Source: Artemisia argyi (taxonomy: Eukaryota; Streptophyta; Magnoliopsida; Asterales; Asteraceae). From it: a stretch of 64,000 nucleotides of DNA. The stretch covers positions 99,662,871-99,726,870 of the forward strand of contig CM060695.1 of NCBI GenBank assembly GCA_030686995.1, given 5' to 3'. Numbering within the stretch: the stretch's first letter is position 1; each line of letters opens with the position of its first letter. The notes under the pieces are model-generated. The model saw only the letters and a program-made list of their open reading frames with translations. It had not been told where the DNA came from and did no database searches. The translations under genes and the position numbers were made by a program. This document shows, in pieces, positions 11,179 to 22,684 of the stretch.

Positions 11179-13117
11179 GTCTCACCTCCTTAAACGGAAT
11201 CGCGTCCTCGCGATTCAATTCTAGTTATCCATTATGGTCGAAAAGAGATGAGTATATACGCACGAGAATTCACATTCACGTTTCCCCATGTGAATTCAGG
11301 GCCTTTTTGCGAGTTCCTACGAACTTGTCCATTGGGATAGGGGTTGGTACTCACAACCGATTTGACTCTTACTAGGTGGTTAGGGCTCCTCTTTGTCTAT
11401 GAGAGATTAACACAAAATTCTTTGTTGAAATTTTGCAGTTAGGTAAACTGGTGCGACTTCAAAAGACTTGTAATTTCAGTAAGAACAATCCTTAAACATG
11501 GTGTGGATAAGATGTTTTCACAAAAGCTATCGTCTAATCACTCCTTTTGATGCAAAAATTTGATGAAGTTTGACTTAAAACTTTTAATGCTTCAAAATGC
11601 GTAAACAGTTCATAGGGTGATTGCAGAATAGTTTATAAAACGATTTGTAAAACAGTTTATAAAGCAACAAGAAATCAGTTTATTATTTGCATGATAGTAG
11701 CAAAACTGCAGTTTGATTTATAATATTGTAGTAGGACAACAAACCGATGTATAAAATCGTTTGTGAAATAATTTGTAAAACAGATTATAGTACAACGGCA
11801 ACAATTTGTTGTTTACAAAATAGTAGTAAGGTCGAAATTTTGACCTCATGAAGTAGCAGTAAAACATTTGTAGAGTGACCACAAAATGGCTTGTAGAATA
11901 ATTGAAAACAGTTTGTATGGCATTAGTGAAACAATTTATTATCTTATAAGAGGATAGCAAAGATAACTGGTATTCCCGAGAGACAGATGAAGAATTTGAT
12001 GTATGTTCCAAAGAACGCGATCTGCCAAATGGGAAGTTTAGCAATTTCAGAGTACGACTCTGAAGGAGGATATTGATTGCTGCTAGCAACTGGTTGGTTG
12101 ACTCAGTACTGTACATAGGGTAAGGGCTGAAAGTACAACCTCGATTGAACATCGTCAGTTAAGCATAAGGCTTAGGGTAGGGGTGGTTGTTACAGGATCA
12201 CAAACAAACCAAGGCTATATAAACAAATCCAAATCTGCAATGAGGTCCAAAAATCACAAATCAGCAATCCGAATTCAAATGTAGCCAAAATCAATTCCGA
12301 ACGTGGCAAATCAAATCCAACCGTTCTAATAAGCTCGAAGGGGCTTATTATGATCTCAAGGGGTCACATCAAACACTCGGATTCAAACGGTGCCAATCGG
12401 GTCTAACCCGACCCAATGCGAACTACGGTGGATGACGACAAACAGGAGTTCCATATAAACGGGGACGTATAGCAACGCCAGCAGTATTACGGTTTTTGAG
12501 GTGTTGTGATGCCAGTGTGTCATGTGTAAGTGCAAGCTTTCGTGATATTCAATGCTCGTATATACATGCCAAACTTAACCATCTCAAAATAAAAAAAATC
12601 AACCAGACATAATTCTAGTATAACTGCTCCCAGTATCGCAAGGTTCACATCTGAGTCGAACATAGGTGATCAGGCTATGTCCCACTGTCCCTGGTTGAAT
12701 ATCGGTGATCAGTCTATATTCAACCGAGGTTCAATGAATTTTGAAATACTCGGTTCAGTTACACTAGTAATATGTCTCTAACATTCAAAAGTTGTTTTGA
12801 AAGACTACGACAAGTGTCCACACTCGAGGATGGATGATGAGATTGGGTAGATAAAAGCGCGTAACGCTACGCCATGTACAATATGTAAGCATGAGTATGT
12901 CAAAGATACTTATAGTATATGGTGAAAATAAATGGATATACTCATCCAATAACAAAGCACACATCTCATCAAATATATTAGTAATCAAAATTACAAATGA
13001 GTCATCACCTTGGCAGGCAGACACGTGGCGGTTATAGGGTTAAGTTTTTGCAAAAGTAGTTATAGTATAGGTTTTAAAAATACCCACTTCTCTATAACCA
13101 ATGCTCTGATACCAATC
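11179..13117 (-). other. Internal region of LARD, non-coding
   Basis: 1939 bp between the two large LTRs. It begins (minus strand) with the PBS and ends with a PPT (CCGTTTAAGGAGGTGAGAC, 11197-11179) just before the 3' LTR. A perfect hairpin GAATCGCG-TCCT-CGCGATTC (11197-11216) abuts the PPT, as in many chromoviruses. The 144-codon frame at 11718-12152 has no recognisable domain and biased composition; I do not accept it as a gene. Confidence 0.75.
13103..13114 (-). other. PBS of LARD
   Basis: Minus strand TGGTATCAGAGC, three bases from the 5' LTR, an exact 12-base complement to the 3' end of plant initiator Met tRNA. It fixes the orientation of the element. Confidence 0.9.
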
Positions 13118-15850
13118 TGTAACACCCCCAAAAATCGGGTCCAACGAAAGCATGCATCTCACAGGGGTGCTACTCAATTGGTATCACAACCCAAGGAACA
13201 AAGAATGGTTTTAACTCAACCGTTAAGAATAAATTTTATAGTCGAAACATTTAGTTTACATCATTCCAAAAATAGTGCGGTAATAAGGCCCATAAAAAAA
13301 ATTTAAGCGGTCCCAAATATATCAGAGTCATCTATGACCATGCCATGCCATGCCAAAAGCCTCCACAACTAGGCTATCGCGTTAAACCTGAAAATACATG
13401 CTAAAAAGTGTCAACACGAGGTTGGTGAGTTCATAGGTTTGTATAAATAGCAATTTAGTATAAAAGAAATAGGAGTTCGATAAAGTTTTGTGACCATTGT
13501 GTCGCTCACAATGTCATGAAAATATAGTTTACTTTCAAGTAAATGTGGTAAAGTCGACCACAAGGTTTTCGAGTGTGAATAACCACTCACATACAAATCA
13601 GTTCAGTTTTATTGACTACCGCTTTACTCACAGTGTCATGAAAAATATCAGTAAAGTAGACCATAAGTATGAAGCATAAAGTTGGACCATAGGCAAAGTA
13701 TGTGATCATTACAACGAATATAATGTCTCATAAAAGTAGAAGTCTATTACGCTAGCACTAAGTTCATGCAACCGAAGCTACGACAGTGTGCATGCTCTAG
13801 AAGCATGTTAAATAAAGGCCCGACAAGTGTTTATCCCGATACACTTGTAATTCGACCTGTTATACGTTCGCGTTTGCCTATCCGGTCCAACCGAACGGGG
13901 GAGTCACCCCCAATAGATCTATTTATAACATTCGCACTTCCCAGCAGGAATTTACGGTTCATGAGTTTGGGCAAAGTGGGATTCAAGGCTTAGGCTAATC
14001 CGCGTAATAGTTTAAATAAAGCATAAGTTTCAGTGTGGTCCATGAAAGTGTTTGCATAAAAGCAATTGTCATTCAAGTGTTTGCGTAACAACAATGATTT
14101 GTAAAGTGGTTTGCATATAAGCAATAGTTCATAGAGTGTGTTGCATAAAAGCAATAGTTTATAAAGTGTGTTGCATAGAAGCAATAGTTCATAAAGTATG
14201 TTGCATACAAGCAATAACTCATAAAGTGTGTTGCATAAAAGCAAGAAATCATAAAGTGTTTGCACGTTTCTCACCCCAAGTTTGTAAAGTAAAGAGTGGG
14301 GCTATAAACTTACAGTAATATGAAAATATTTAGAGTACTTGTGAAAGTAAAAATAAGTAGTTGAACATGTATCTCCCCCAAAGAGCTTATAAAGTAATTA
14401 AACGAGTAAAAGTGGGGCTATGACTCACCTTAGTAAAGCAGTTTGATAGAGTGAAGTCAAATGGTATAAGTGTGTGGCACCGACACGCGACCTAAATTAG
14501 TATGGCAATACTTAGTTTACATGTTTGTTTACGAATCACAGTGTTTAAATAAGTTGAAGTGTCTTCATGTGGTTGTGTTCAATATTGCTTGTGTGTGTAT
14601 GGTTTATGTTTAAATCGATTTCAAACTATTTGTAAGTATTGGCTCTTTGAAAGTGCGTAAGTCTTTAAGTGTACATATACCTGTTTGAGATTATAGTAAG
14701 TTAGTGAATGATAAGTTAAGAAAAGTCCATAATTTATTTGCTATAAATAATCTTATATCATCTAGTATTCATAGTTTGATCGAGTTTGTGGAAATAGACT
14801 AGTATAAGAATTTGACAAAAATTGGACATGACCTCCGCAAATATTAATTTTTCCAAAGTTTGTCATGTGTTGCAAAATATCTATAAACAAGTCAATTATA
14901 TCGTAATTAACAAAATATATTGTTTCGTAGTAATTGGTCGACTTATAGTTTTATTGGGCTTACGAGCCCGAAAAATTAAAATAACTTTGTAATATATTAC
15001 AAACGAGTAGGTTGTATATATGTGTCGAATTACATAAGTTCTAAAATGAGGTATAAAGCTTAAAAGTATATATTTTGATTATTATAATGAAATTCTCCAA
15101 CAAAAATTATACTAGCAAAGTACTCTATAAAAATAATAATAACAACATAATGACAGAAACAAGGTTCGAACCCGGGTCTGTAGGTTCAGAAATGAGCAAC
15201 GTACCCAAATGAGCCAAGAGTTCATTCTTGTTATGTTTTACAAATTAATATATTTAATGGATTCTCAACTGTTATCCATTATAGTTTAACTATAAATTCT
15301 TAGTATAATTTGTTAAAAGAAGATATTGATTAGTTTCTAATAGTTCAAGGGTTATATGTGAAAATTAGTTAAAAAGAATTAAGTAGAAAAAAAATGTTAG
15401 GTGCAGGGTTCGAACCCCTGACCTCACACTCAACAGCAAAGCGCCCGAACCATTGGACTAGTCTTTCTTTTGTGATGGTTTGCTCAACTATTTATTTATA
15501 ATGTATGTTTCGACTGGGACTTATTCGCATGCACACAAGACATATGTATATATTGCGTTTTGTGTTTCGTTTTACCAAAACTGTTTTGCCATAGTTCTCT
15601 AATAAGCACATCAATGTTATAATTAATCACTAAGGTAGCATGTGAGGATCTAATAAGCACCAAAATAAGTCATTTTCATGTTATTGTTATTATTTTAAAA
15701 AAATAAATAAATAAGCACGTTAGAGTCGGCTATGCACTTTCGTCCAAATAAGCCAACACTTAAGTTTAGTTTTATCGTTTCTTTATGTCATTTCAAGTTC
15801 AAAACTTTGAATAAGTTCGACACCTTTATATATGTGTATGTCGATTTTTG

Positions 15851-15881
<31 letters not shown>

Positions 15882-17207
15882 AATAATCACTAGCTTATTA
15901 TCTTAAATCTTGCAAGCGTTAAGCCCATCTCATAAAAGTTTCCACACAAGTTTTCAAACAACAAACCAACTTGTAACATGCATGAATGTGTAAATGAGCA
16001 TATATGTCTCGACAATGGGTGTGTTTTAATGATACATTTGTTTTGTGCAAGGTTATATATGATTCGAAGTTTACAGTTTGTAAAACCATTGTGTAGCTTT
16101 TGGGTTTTTGCTAATTTGTGGAATGTTTAACTTGTATTCAAGATCAAGATAAGCAAAGTATTCACAAGGTTTGAGTTTTAAGAAAACTTACAAATACTTT
16201 GTATGTGGTTCGAATAGTGGGAGACCAAGAACACAAAATTATAAACTCAAGCTTCCAAATCAAACCCAAGATATATATGTTAACCCAAATAAGCCTTAAT
16301 AAGCACTAATAAGAAATCAAGTCTTCTTCTCCTTTATTCTTATTGTTTGCCGAAAATGAGAATGAGTGAGAGAGAGTTTTCATAAAATTTCCAAGTCTCC
16401 AGTGTGTAGGCTAGTTGTAGCTTTATATAAGAAATCATATGAGATATTTTAGTTTTATAATTGTTTAGTACATATGCATTATTAATTTTAGTCAAAATTT
16501 TCAAATGGGCATGGTGTAGCAATGGCATGGTTCGGCTGATTTTGAGGGAAAAAGGAAGCCATACTTTGTGTAAGAATTTTGTCTAGTAACTTGTCTAGTT
16601 ACACTTTAATTTTCTAGTTACAAGTGTATTTGGTGTATTTTGTTAATTAAAACGGGTAAAAAATTATAAGGTAAGTATTAAATGTTTTAAAAAAAAATAC
16701 AAGTAGTTTACAATGTATTTTGAGTAGGCATTGGGCAATTAAATTGTATTGTTTGGTGACTAATTAATTTAAAGTAATTCTAAATCATTTAACTATTTAT
16801 AATAAAATGAATACCAAAGGGTGAAATAAAATATTTATTTAATTTTTGTATCACTTTATGTGTATAAATGTAATAAAAACAATTAGTCGGAGTATTGAGT
16901 ACATTGTTCATGCATTTGAATTATAAAAACTTTTATTCACTTAATTAAATTAATTAAATAATTGTAAGCTTGTAATTATAATGAAATCAAATGTGCTCTA
17001 GCAATTAAATGAGCTTTATAGTAGTGTCAATGTACTAAAATTATGTGGACCAAAATTTTGTCCGGTGTCGTAATGCACAATAGTGTGTTTCTAGGTTACG
17101 GAATTTATCTAAAAAGTCTTGGGTAAAAAGTGTTCTTGTAAAATTTCAAAGTAATAAATTTGAGTTTGGAATTTAAGTGTTGACGTGGAAAATTACGGGT
17201 TGTTACA
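13118..17207 (-). mobile_element. 5' LTR of the LARD
   Basis: 4090 bp, TGTAACACCC...TTGTTACA. Same layout as the 3' LTR: tandem array 14040-14270, tRNA-like segments near 15163 and 15407, a longer poly-A run at 15850-15880. Confidence 0.88.
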
Positions 17208-17444
17208 TCCCGACAGGTTACCCAAGCCAGTACTACTCTCACATGAGCACGCTTAACCGTATGGGCAATTAACCGTTAGACCACAAAACGCGTTGTTCTC
17301 ATATAAGGCGAATGTTAACATATGTCCCAACATCACTCCAAGTCACAACCAATGTGGGATTTTCCTAGGGTATTACATTCACCCCCCCTTAGGGACTCAT
17401 CGTCCTCGATGAGGTTTGCCCCACATCCCGAACGGCTTGGAGTG

Positions 17445-17456
17445 GCTCGGATACCA
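17445..17456 (-). other. PBS of Cassandra copy 1
   Basis: Minus strand TGGTATCCGAGC, two bases from the LTR end. It differs at one base from the 3' end complement of initiator Met tRNA (TGGTATCAGAGC), the primer normally used by Cassandra and copia elements. Confidence 0.8.
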
Positions 17457-17458
17457 TC

Positions 17459-17714
17459 TGTAACACCCCGCCTTATAGACCACAATATTGTCCGCTTTGC
17501 CCGAGGACTCACGGCGTTGCTTTTGTGGCCATCATGTGAAGACTTCCCGGCAGGTCACCCAAGCCAGTACTACTCTCACATGAGCACGCTTAACCGTATG
17601 GGCGATTAACCGTTAGACCACAAAACGCGTTGTTGTCATATAAGGCGAATGTTAACATATGTCCCAACATCACTCCAAGTCACGGCCAATGTGGGATTTG
17701 CCTAGGGTATTACA
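17459..17714 (-). mobile_element. Cassandra 5' LTR, complete, copy 1
   Basis: 256 bp, TGTAACACCCCGCC...GGTATTACA on the plus strand. On the minus strand GTTAAGCGTGCTCATGTGAG (17594-17575) then AGTAGTACTGGCTTGGGTGA and CCTGCCGGGAAGTC match the internal-promoter half of plant 5S rRNA. Cassandra elements are known to be transcribed by RNA polymerase III from this segment. Confidence 0.88.
17541..17594 (-). other. 5S rRNA-like segment in Cassandra LTR
   Basis: 54 bases that align to the region of plant 5S rRNA running from GTTAAGCGTGCT to GGGAAGTC, which includes box A, the intermediate element and box C of the pol III internal promoter. Differences are concentrated in CATGTGAGAG (5S: TGGGCGAGAG) and GGCTTGGG (5S: AGGATGGG). 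It is not a 5S gene: both ends are missing. Confidence 0.85.
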
Positions 17715-17866
17715 ACATAGTTCTCTTGAGCCGTGGATCTATACTCTACTTTACCAAAAATCTTACTTAGGATTTTAGATTTTTGGAAAAGAAGTTTTTG
17801 ACTTAAAACGACTTCTCGGGAAGGCTTTAACGCTCAAAAACTTGAGTATACCGCTTTGATACCAAT
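17715..17866 (-). pseudogene. Copia leader and first gag codons, copy 1, start codon lost
   Basis: On the minus strand, after the PBS (17864-17853, TGGTATCAAAGC) and leader, the codons that become gag residues 2-6 are followed by the Cassandra element. The start codon position (17734-17732) reads ACG; the sister copy at 54866 has ATG. Gag of copy 1 is thus dead at its start as well as by three internal stops. Confidence 0.75.
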
Positions 17867-18776
17867 TGTAGAACCGTAGAGGGGGGGGGGTGAATATGGT
17901 TTCTTCGGCTTTTTAGATGTTTAAAAACTTTAAGCCAAAGAGAACATCAAGTGGTTGTACAATAATCCAACAACCACTAACTCAACCAAGGTATATAGAG
18001 CAAGTTAGAACACAACGATATATATTGGTTCGGGATGGGGGGTTTATACCATCCGTACGTCCAGTTGCGAATCCGCGACTCCGATAATATTCACTAGTAT
18101 AATCCTTTCGGTGGACTACAAACCGTTACAATTCACTCCACCGATATTCACCAATATCGATGCTCAAAAAGAAGGAGTTACTCCCCAACGGTATTCCTCC
18201 CTCGGAAACCACCCAAAAGAATCTCGCGATTCGACTTCACCTAAGGGTCACCAAGACCACTACCAAGACTTCCCACCGAAAGTATCAAACCCCAACTAGA
18301 TCCCCAATGATCTAGGCTTGGTCACCAAGACACAAGACTTCCCTTACAAATAAATTGAATGAATAAGTGTTTGTTAAATCAAGCCCTAACCTAACCTAGA
18401 GACTCGATTTAATAGAAAGGGTATAGATAAGAAGACCCTCGACACAATCACAAGAGTGGATTAGGTTTTTGTGAATACCTATCCTTGCTAAACCCCCAAT
18501 TGTACTTCACACTAAAACTTAACATTAATCAATCTAAGGTTTACCAACTCAAATAGCCAATTTGAAAATCATTTGTAAAGTGTTTAAAGAGAAAGCAAAT
18601 TACCAAGGGTATAAAGTGTAGATAGGGTAATTTGGAAGGGGTAGAAGTGTTATTCCTCACATGGCATAGAAAAGAGAGAAAGAATATGCCAAGGTATATT
18701 CCATTGCTTGGGGGGAAGAATGAGATGGAGGGTTGAGATGAGATGGTTTGAATTGGATGGATAGGATTAAAGGGAG

Positions 18777-20544
18777 TGTTGGCATGAATATTACGATATT
18801 TAATCTAAACATCCTCTTCATGTTTTGATGATGACAAAAATGTAAGTTACAACATATAACGTAAAGTGCTTAAGTTACTTGTGATCACAATTCATCTATG
18901 CATTCTTACGTCAACAAGCCTCGACATCTCAACGTCTCAAGTATGCTTCAACAATCACTTAAGGTATGGATAAACAAGTGTTTAATACATTTCATGATCA
19001 AAGGGGTATTTAATTAACTAATACAAAGTTTATTTAATTATATAAACTTATTATATATTTTTGAAAAACACTTTTGGTAATAAAGAAAAATGTTTTAATC
19101 ATACTAAATATATGATTTCAAACTTTTAACCAAAATTAGTTAGTTTTTCACCAAATAAACTTTCCCCACTAAAAGACAGAAAATCTGGCCGTTTCAGTAG
19201 GGCGGCCCCCTTAATTATAAGGGGCGGCCCCCTTAATTTTAAGGGGACCGGCACACAATTAAGGGGACCGGCCACGCTCCCCTGTCAGATTTTGTCAGAA
19301 ATTTTTCCCTATAAATACCACCTCAAACCTGGAATTTTTCCAACCTTTTGCACAAATATTTTCAGATCCAATTCTCTCTAAACATCCTTCTAAAACCCTT
19401 TGATCATAAGATTATTAATCTTTGTTTCAAGTGATCCAATCTTTCATCACTTAAAGTGCAAGAGAAGTATCCTCCCTATCATAAACCCAAAGATGTATTA
19501 GGATCTAGTTAGTGCTTATGTGAAGTTGTGAAGACATTAGTGGCTTGAAGGTGTCAAGACATTAATGCATTGAAGTTGTGAAGACATTAGTGCCTTGAAG
19601 GTGTCAAGACATTAGTGCATTGAAGTTGTGAAGACATTAGTGGCTTGAAGGTGTCAAGACATTAGTGCCTTGAAGGTGTGAATATACTCTTGGTGTGAAG
19701 AAAGAGTTAGGAAGTATTAAGTTGTGAAGAAGTTAGGAGTGAAGAAGATAGGTGTGAAGAGTATAGAAGATTGGTGTGTAGAAGATTGGTGTGTAGATGA
19801 TTGGTGTGTAGAATATTGGTGTGTAGAAGATAGGTGTGAAGAAGTGGTGTGATTAAGTAGTGAATTGGTGTGTAGTTGTTGTGATTAAGGTGTGAAGTTA
19901 TTGTGGTGTGTAAATTGGTGTGTAAGGTTTTCTCCGCCAAAAGGGAGCTTGTTGAGTAGTGAAGAAAACTCTCGAGTAGGTGACTCGGGGAGTGGAGTAG
20001 GAACAAGGAAGGTGTCCTTGTAGCCGAACCACTATAAATCATCGTGTTCGGTTTGCATGTTCTTTCTCTCATCTCTTTTCATTCATTCTTGCATTTATCG
20101 CTTTATATCTATGCTTGTCTATATGTCTTAATTGTTGCTTATATTGTTGTGATGATTGAATGTGTTGTACATAGAAGTTAATAGTGTGATAAGACATATT
20201 ATTGTATGTTATGGTCAAATGGACTAATATATATATTTAACACTTCTCATGTTGAGCTTAACTTAATCGATAATTTGATACAAAACGTTTTAAGATTTTA
20301 AAAGGAAAACTTATACACATAAAGTTGATCTATGCTTCATTCATAAAACTAAGTTTTGAAAACTAATCTAAAAGTTCACATATATAATTGATCATATTGA
20401 TTATATGTTGCTTTTATACTAAAATCTAATTGAAGGTTTTTCAAACAAACAATTGAATAAATTCTAATCAACATTTTGAAACAAAGTTTTTATAAAACGA
20501 AAAAGAAGGGAAAACTATTCAACCCCCCCTTCTAGTTTTCCACA
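18777..20544 (+). mobile_element. Solo LTR of another copia (SIRE-like) family
   Basis: 1768 bp, starting TGTTGGCATGAATATT and ending CTTCTAGTTTTCCACA, flanked by the direct repeat GGGAG at 18772-18776 and 20545-20549. The sister LTR at 55890-55905 has the uninterrupted site AAAGGGAGCCTCC. The start (TGTTGG, then ATGTTTTGATGATGACAAAA) and the CCCCCCCTTCTAG end resemble SIRE-like LTRs. TATAAATACC at 19311-19320 is a likely promoter TATA box on the plus strand. One LTR with its own duplication is the product of LTR-LTR recombination. Confidence 0.92.
19507..19920. repeat. Tandem repeats inside the solo LTR
   Basis: First about 3.5 units of roughly 50 bp built of GTGAAGACATTAGTGGCTTG plus AAGGTGTCAAGACATTAGTG (19527-19680), then shorter 15-20-bp units of the type GTGTGTAGAAGATTG (19735-19920). 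They lie downstream of the TATA box, in the putative transcribed leader. Confidence 0.8.
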
Positions 20545-21751
20545 GGGAGCCTCCGTTGGTTTTCAGATAATTTGGCATGTGGGGAAAATGGAGGGTTGAG
20601 ATGTGTTTATTTGAAATAGATGGCTAGGATCAAAGGAGCCTTATGTTTGGATTAAGAAGGGATATTCCAAAGGAATATGCTTTGCTTGGGGGGAAAGGGT
20701 GAATCAATGGTTGAGATGGTTTTGGTTTGAAATAGATGGCTTGGATTAAACACATGTGATGGTATAGAGAAGAGATTGGATGGATGGTTGAGATGTGTTT
20801 AGCTTGAATTGAATGGTTAGGATCAATGGAGCCACATTTGAAAGTCAACTTAAATCCCATGTGATGAAATAGAAGGTTGAGATGTGTTGTAAGGGAATGG
20901 ATGGTTAAGATGTAAAGTGTGTAAGGGAATATGTAAGTGTGTAAGAGATTGTGTAAGAGAATATATGATTTGGATATGGTGGTATGTGTCATTTGTAAGA
21001 ATGAGATTAAGAGAAGATTAAGACATAATCTAATTGTCATTAAGAAGAAAGTTTTTAGACAATTAAGGTTATAAGTTAAGAAATTCATAGGTTACTTATA
21101 AGTTCAAGTAACACAACGTCGAGAATCCATAGGTTCATATCTCGTGACTTTCCACGACTCGACGTTCTCAACTAATACCTTGGTTCAATCAAGTTAAGTG
21201 TTTTGCCTTGATTGTAAAGCATAACCCAAGTGGAAAAGGATGCGTTTACGCAAAGTGACCTTTGACTTAGTTTGACTAATAAGGGAGTAAACCCGTTACG
21301 TAATTAGAGAAGACGTAAGCATGGGATATGAGCATATGGATGCATTAACATGATGTCACGTGAAATATATAAGCTCCCTAAGTTTAGAAAAGCCTTGGCT
21401 AGAGGCGATAGTTAGAAAACATGAGTTGGTGTTTTCCCGTGAACGGGTGTTTAAAAGTAGGATCTCTCAAGTCTCAAAACTCATTTCGAGTGTTCTCAAT
21501 TAAGCACATAACATATTCATACCTGTATTGAAAGATCCACATTTGTCGGGTAAGGGGAAAGCCGACTTTCAAAATTCACCCGGAACCATATAGTGTCCTG
21601 GCGCGTCACCCGCGCGTTGACGCGCGGGCAACGCGCCAGGAGTAGATATGGGCTCCGGCGATTTTAAGCTAACGTTTGTTATTTGATGTGTTTCGATGGT
21701 TTATTTGTCATCATTAAAACATGAAGAGATCTTGATCATGTTGCCTCAACA

Positions 21752-21978
21752 CTAATAAACGTTGAAAGATATTTACTTACCCAACGTACATTTTCCCATG
21801 ACGGATATGGACGTGTGATACCATCCAATATTCCCCTAATCGAAGGAGCTATCAAAACCATGGGTACACGACGACCATTTCCGGTCGGGTAATTCGATGC
21901 AGTCCATGATTTAGAAATTGTCCATGGAACATTAGCTTCCCTATTTCTTATTAATATCTCTATCCAACCATTCATTTG
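21752..21978 (-). pseudogene. Start of Ulp1/C48-like domain exon, copy 1, cut by copia LTR
   Basis: After an acceptor TTAG at 21979-21980 the exon reads MNGWIEILIRNREANVPWTI then a segment ending GITRPYPSWENVRWV. This resembles the N-terminal half of plant Ulp1-like domains (HxxxWxxLIxxRR..., PxxWxxVxxVYxPIN). The frame is broken at 21752 by the LTR, upstream of where the catalytic His, Asp and Cys would be. Confidence 0.65.
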
Positions 21979-22684
21979 CTAATTCAAAAGATTAAACTAA
22001 ATCATTTAACATTATTAAAACTAAAATAATCTAAACCTTAAAAAAAATAAAACATTACACTTACATCGTCAAACAACTAACCAAGTTTATCCGCTGGTCC
22101 TGGATCAGTGCCCATCTTGTATAAATTCGGAACTAGTTGTTGAAAGAACGTAAGCTCTACTACCCAACCCTTTAGAAGGTAGTCAAGGTATATCTGACAT
22201 GGGTTTATGAGGAATTGCTCAAAACTTAAATATTGCTTACACTTTACCTGAAAACAAAAGATAAGATACAATATCGTTACAACTTTGTTAATTATAACTT
22301 CATGCTAATAAATTTAAAACATTTTAAGTATTACCTTATTAGGGTCAACATTATCAACTATTAAAGGTGAGCTAATACCACAACCAACAAAGGTAATATC
22401 ATCATCCTGTGCATCCTCATCAACCGCTTCTTCTTCTAGATTAAACGGTGGAATGTTCGAGGTACTCTTTTTTTGTTTACTCTTAGCACCACGTTTCTTA
22501 GGAAGGATAGTGGTTGGTCCCTGTTGGGTCCAAGGATATTCCTGATATTTACCCGGATGACAATCCCTCCTGGGTCACTCGATCGCATCCTTAAATAAGA
22601 ATAAACAGAAAAAAATGAACTTCATAATGATTATTAAACATAGAATTGATAGAAGAAACACAATCAGAAATCAAATAGAAATAA

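Larger units (their letters stand above)
7097..17207 (-). mobile_element. LARD-type LTR retrotransposon (chromovirus-like ends), complete
   Basis: 10.1 kb with LTRs of 4082 bp (7097-11178) and 4090 bp (13118-17207) and a 1.94-kb internal region without retroviral genes. Ends are TGTAACACCCCCAAAAATC and CGGGTTGTTACA. Target duplication TCCCG at 7092-7096 and 17208-17212. The PBS next to the right LTR shows minus orientation. Large LTRs with a non-coding core define a LARD (large retrotransposon derivative), which must use proteins from an autonomous partner. The LTR start and the hairpin near the PPT resemble Ty3/gypsy chromoviruses (Tekay/Del type), which is an inference. It sits in the 5S-like part of the Cassandra 3' LTR. 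Confidence 0.88.
7006..17714 (-). mobile_element. Cassandra TRIM retrotransposon, copy 1, split by a LARD
   Basis: Without the LARD (7097-17207 plus 5 bases) the element is about 594 bp: two LTRs of about 256 bp flanking an 81-bp internal region (17378-17458). LTR ends are TGTAACACCCC and GGGTATTACA in plus orientation. Target site duplication ACATA lies at 7001-7005 and 17715-17719. The internal region has a PBS (17445-17456) and a PPT (17378-17391) and no coding capacity. The LTRs hold a 5S rRNA-like segment, the hallmark of Cassandra. Orientation is minus, same as the host copia element. It interrupts gag after about five codons. Confidence 0.9.
153..21751 (-). mobile_element. SIRE/Maximus-like Ty1/copia retrotransposon, copy 1, with nested insertions
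   Basis: Read on the minus strand: 5' LTR 21751-17867, PBS 17864-17853, leader and gag N-terminus, Cassandra insertion (with the LARD inside) 17714-7006, rest of gag 7005-4864, protease and integrase 4840-3361, a 122-aa ORF 2670-2302, PPT 1583-1570, 3' LTR from 1569 downwards. The LTR begins TGTTGAGGCAACATG and ends near ACGGTTCTACA (TG...CA). Gag zinc knuckle, DSG protease and GAG-pre-integrase/integrase order are those of Ty1/copia; the LTR start and stop-separated gag and pol suggest a Sirevirus relative. Reverse transcriptase and RNase H are absent, so it is non-autonomous. The flank at the 5' LTR is CTAAT (plus strand, 21752-21756); the matching flank is outside or lost. Confidence 0.85.
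17867..21751 (-). mobile_element. 5' LTR of copia copy 1, containing a solo LTR
   Basis: The LTR is 2112 bp when the insertion at 18777-20544 and its 5-base duplication are removed. Plus-strand ends are TGTAGAACCGTAGAGG and TTGCCTCAACA. It matches 54999-57098 (2100 bp). A run of G (17880-17889) is longer than in copy 2. Confidence 0.9.

Noticed and set aside
11718..12152. 144-codon ORF in the LARD core
   Set aside because: No domain, AT-driven composition, no counterpart in unit 2 to test.
17541..17594. 5S rRNA gene
   Set aside because: Only part of 5S is present and lies in a Cassandra LTR.
19707..20072. 121-codon His/Leu/Thr-rich ORF on the minus strand
   Set aside because: Translation of the short tandem repeats in the solo LTR.
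17867..21751. A 3.9-kb LTR for the copia element
   Set aside because: 1.77 kb of it is a separate solo LTR with its own target duplication.
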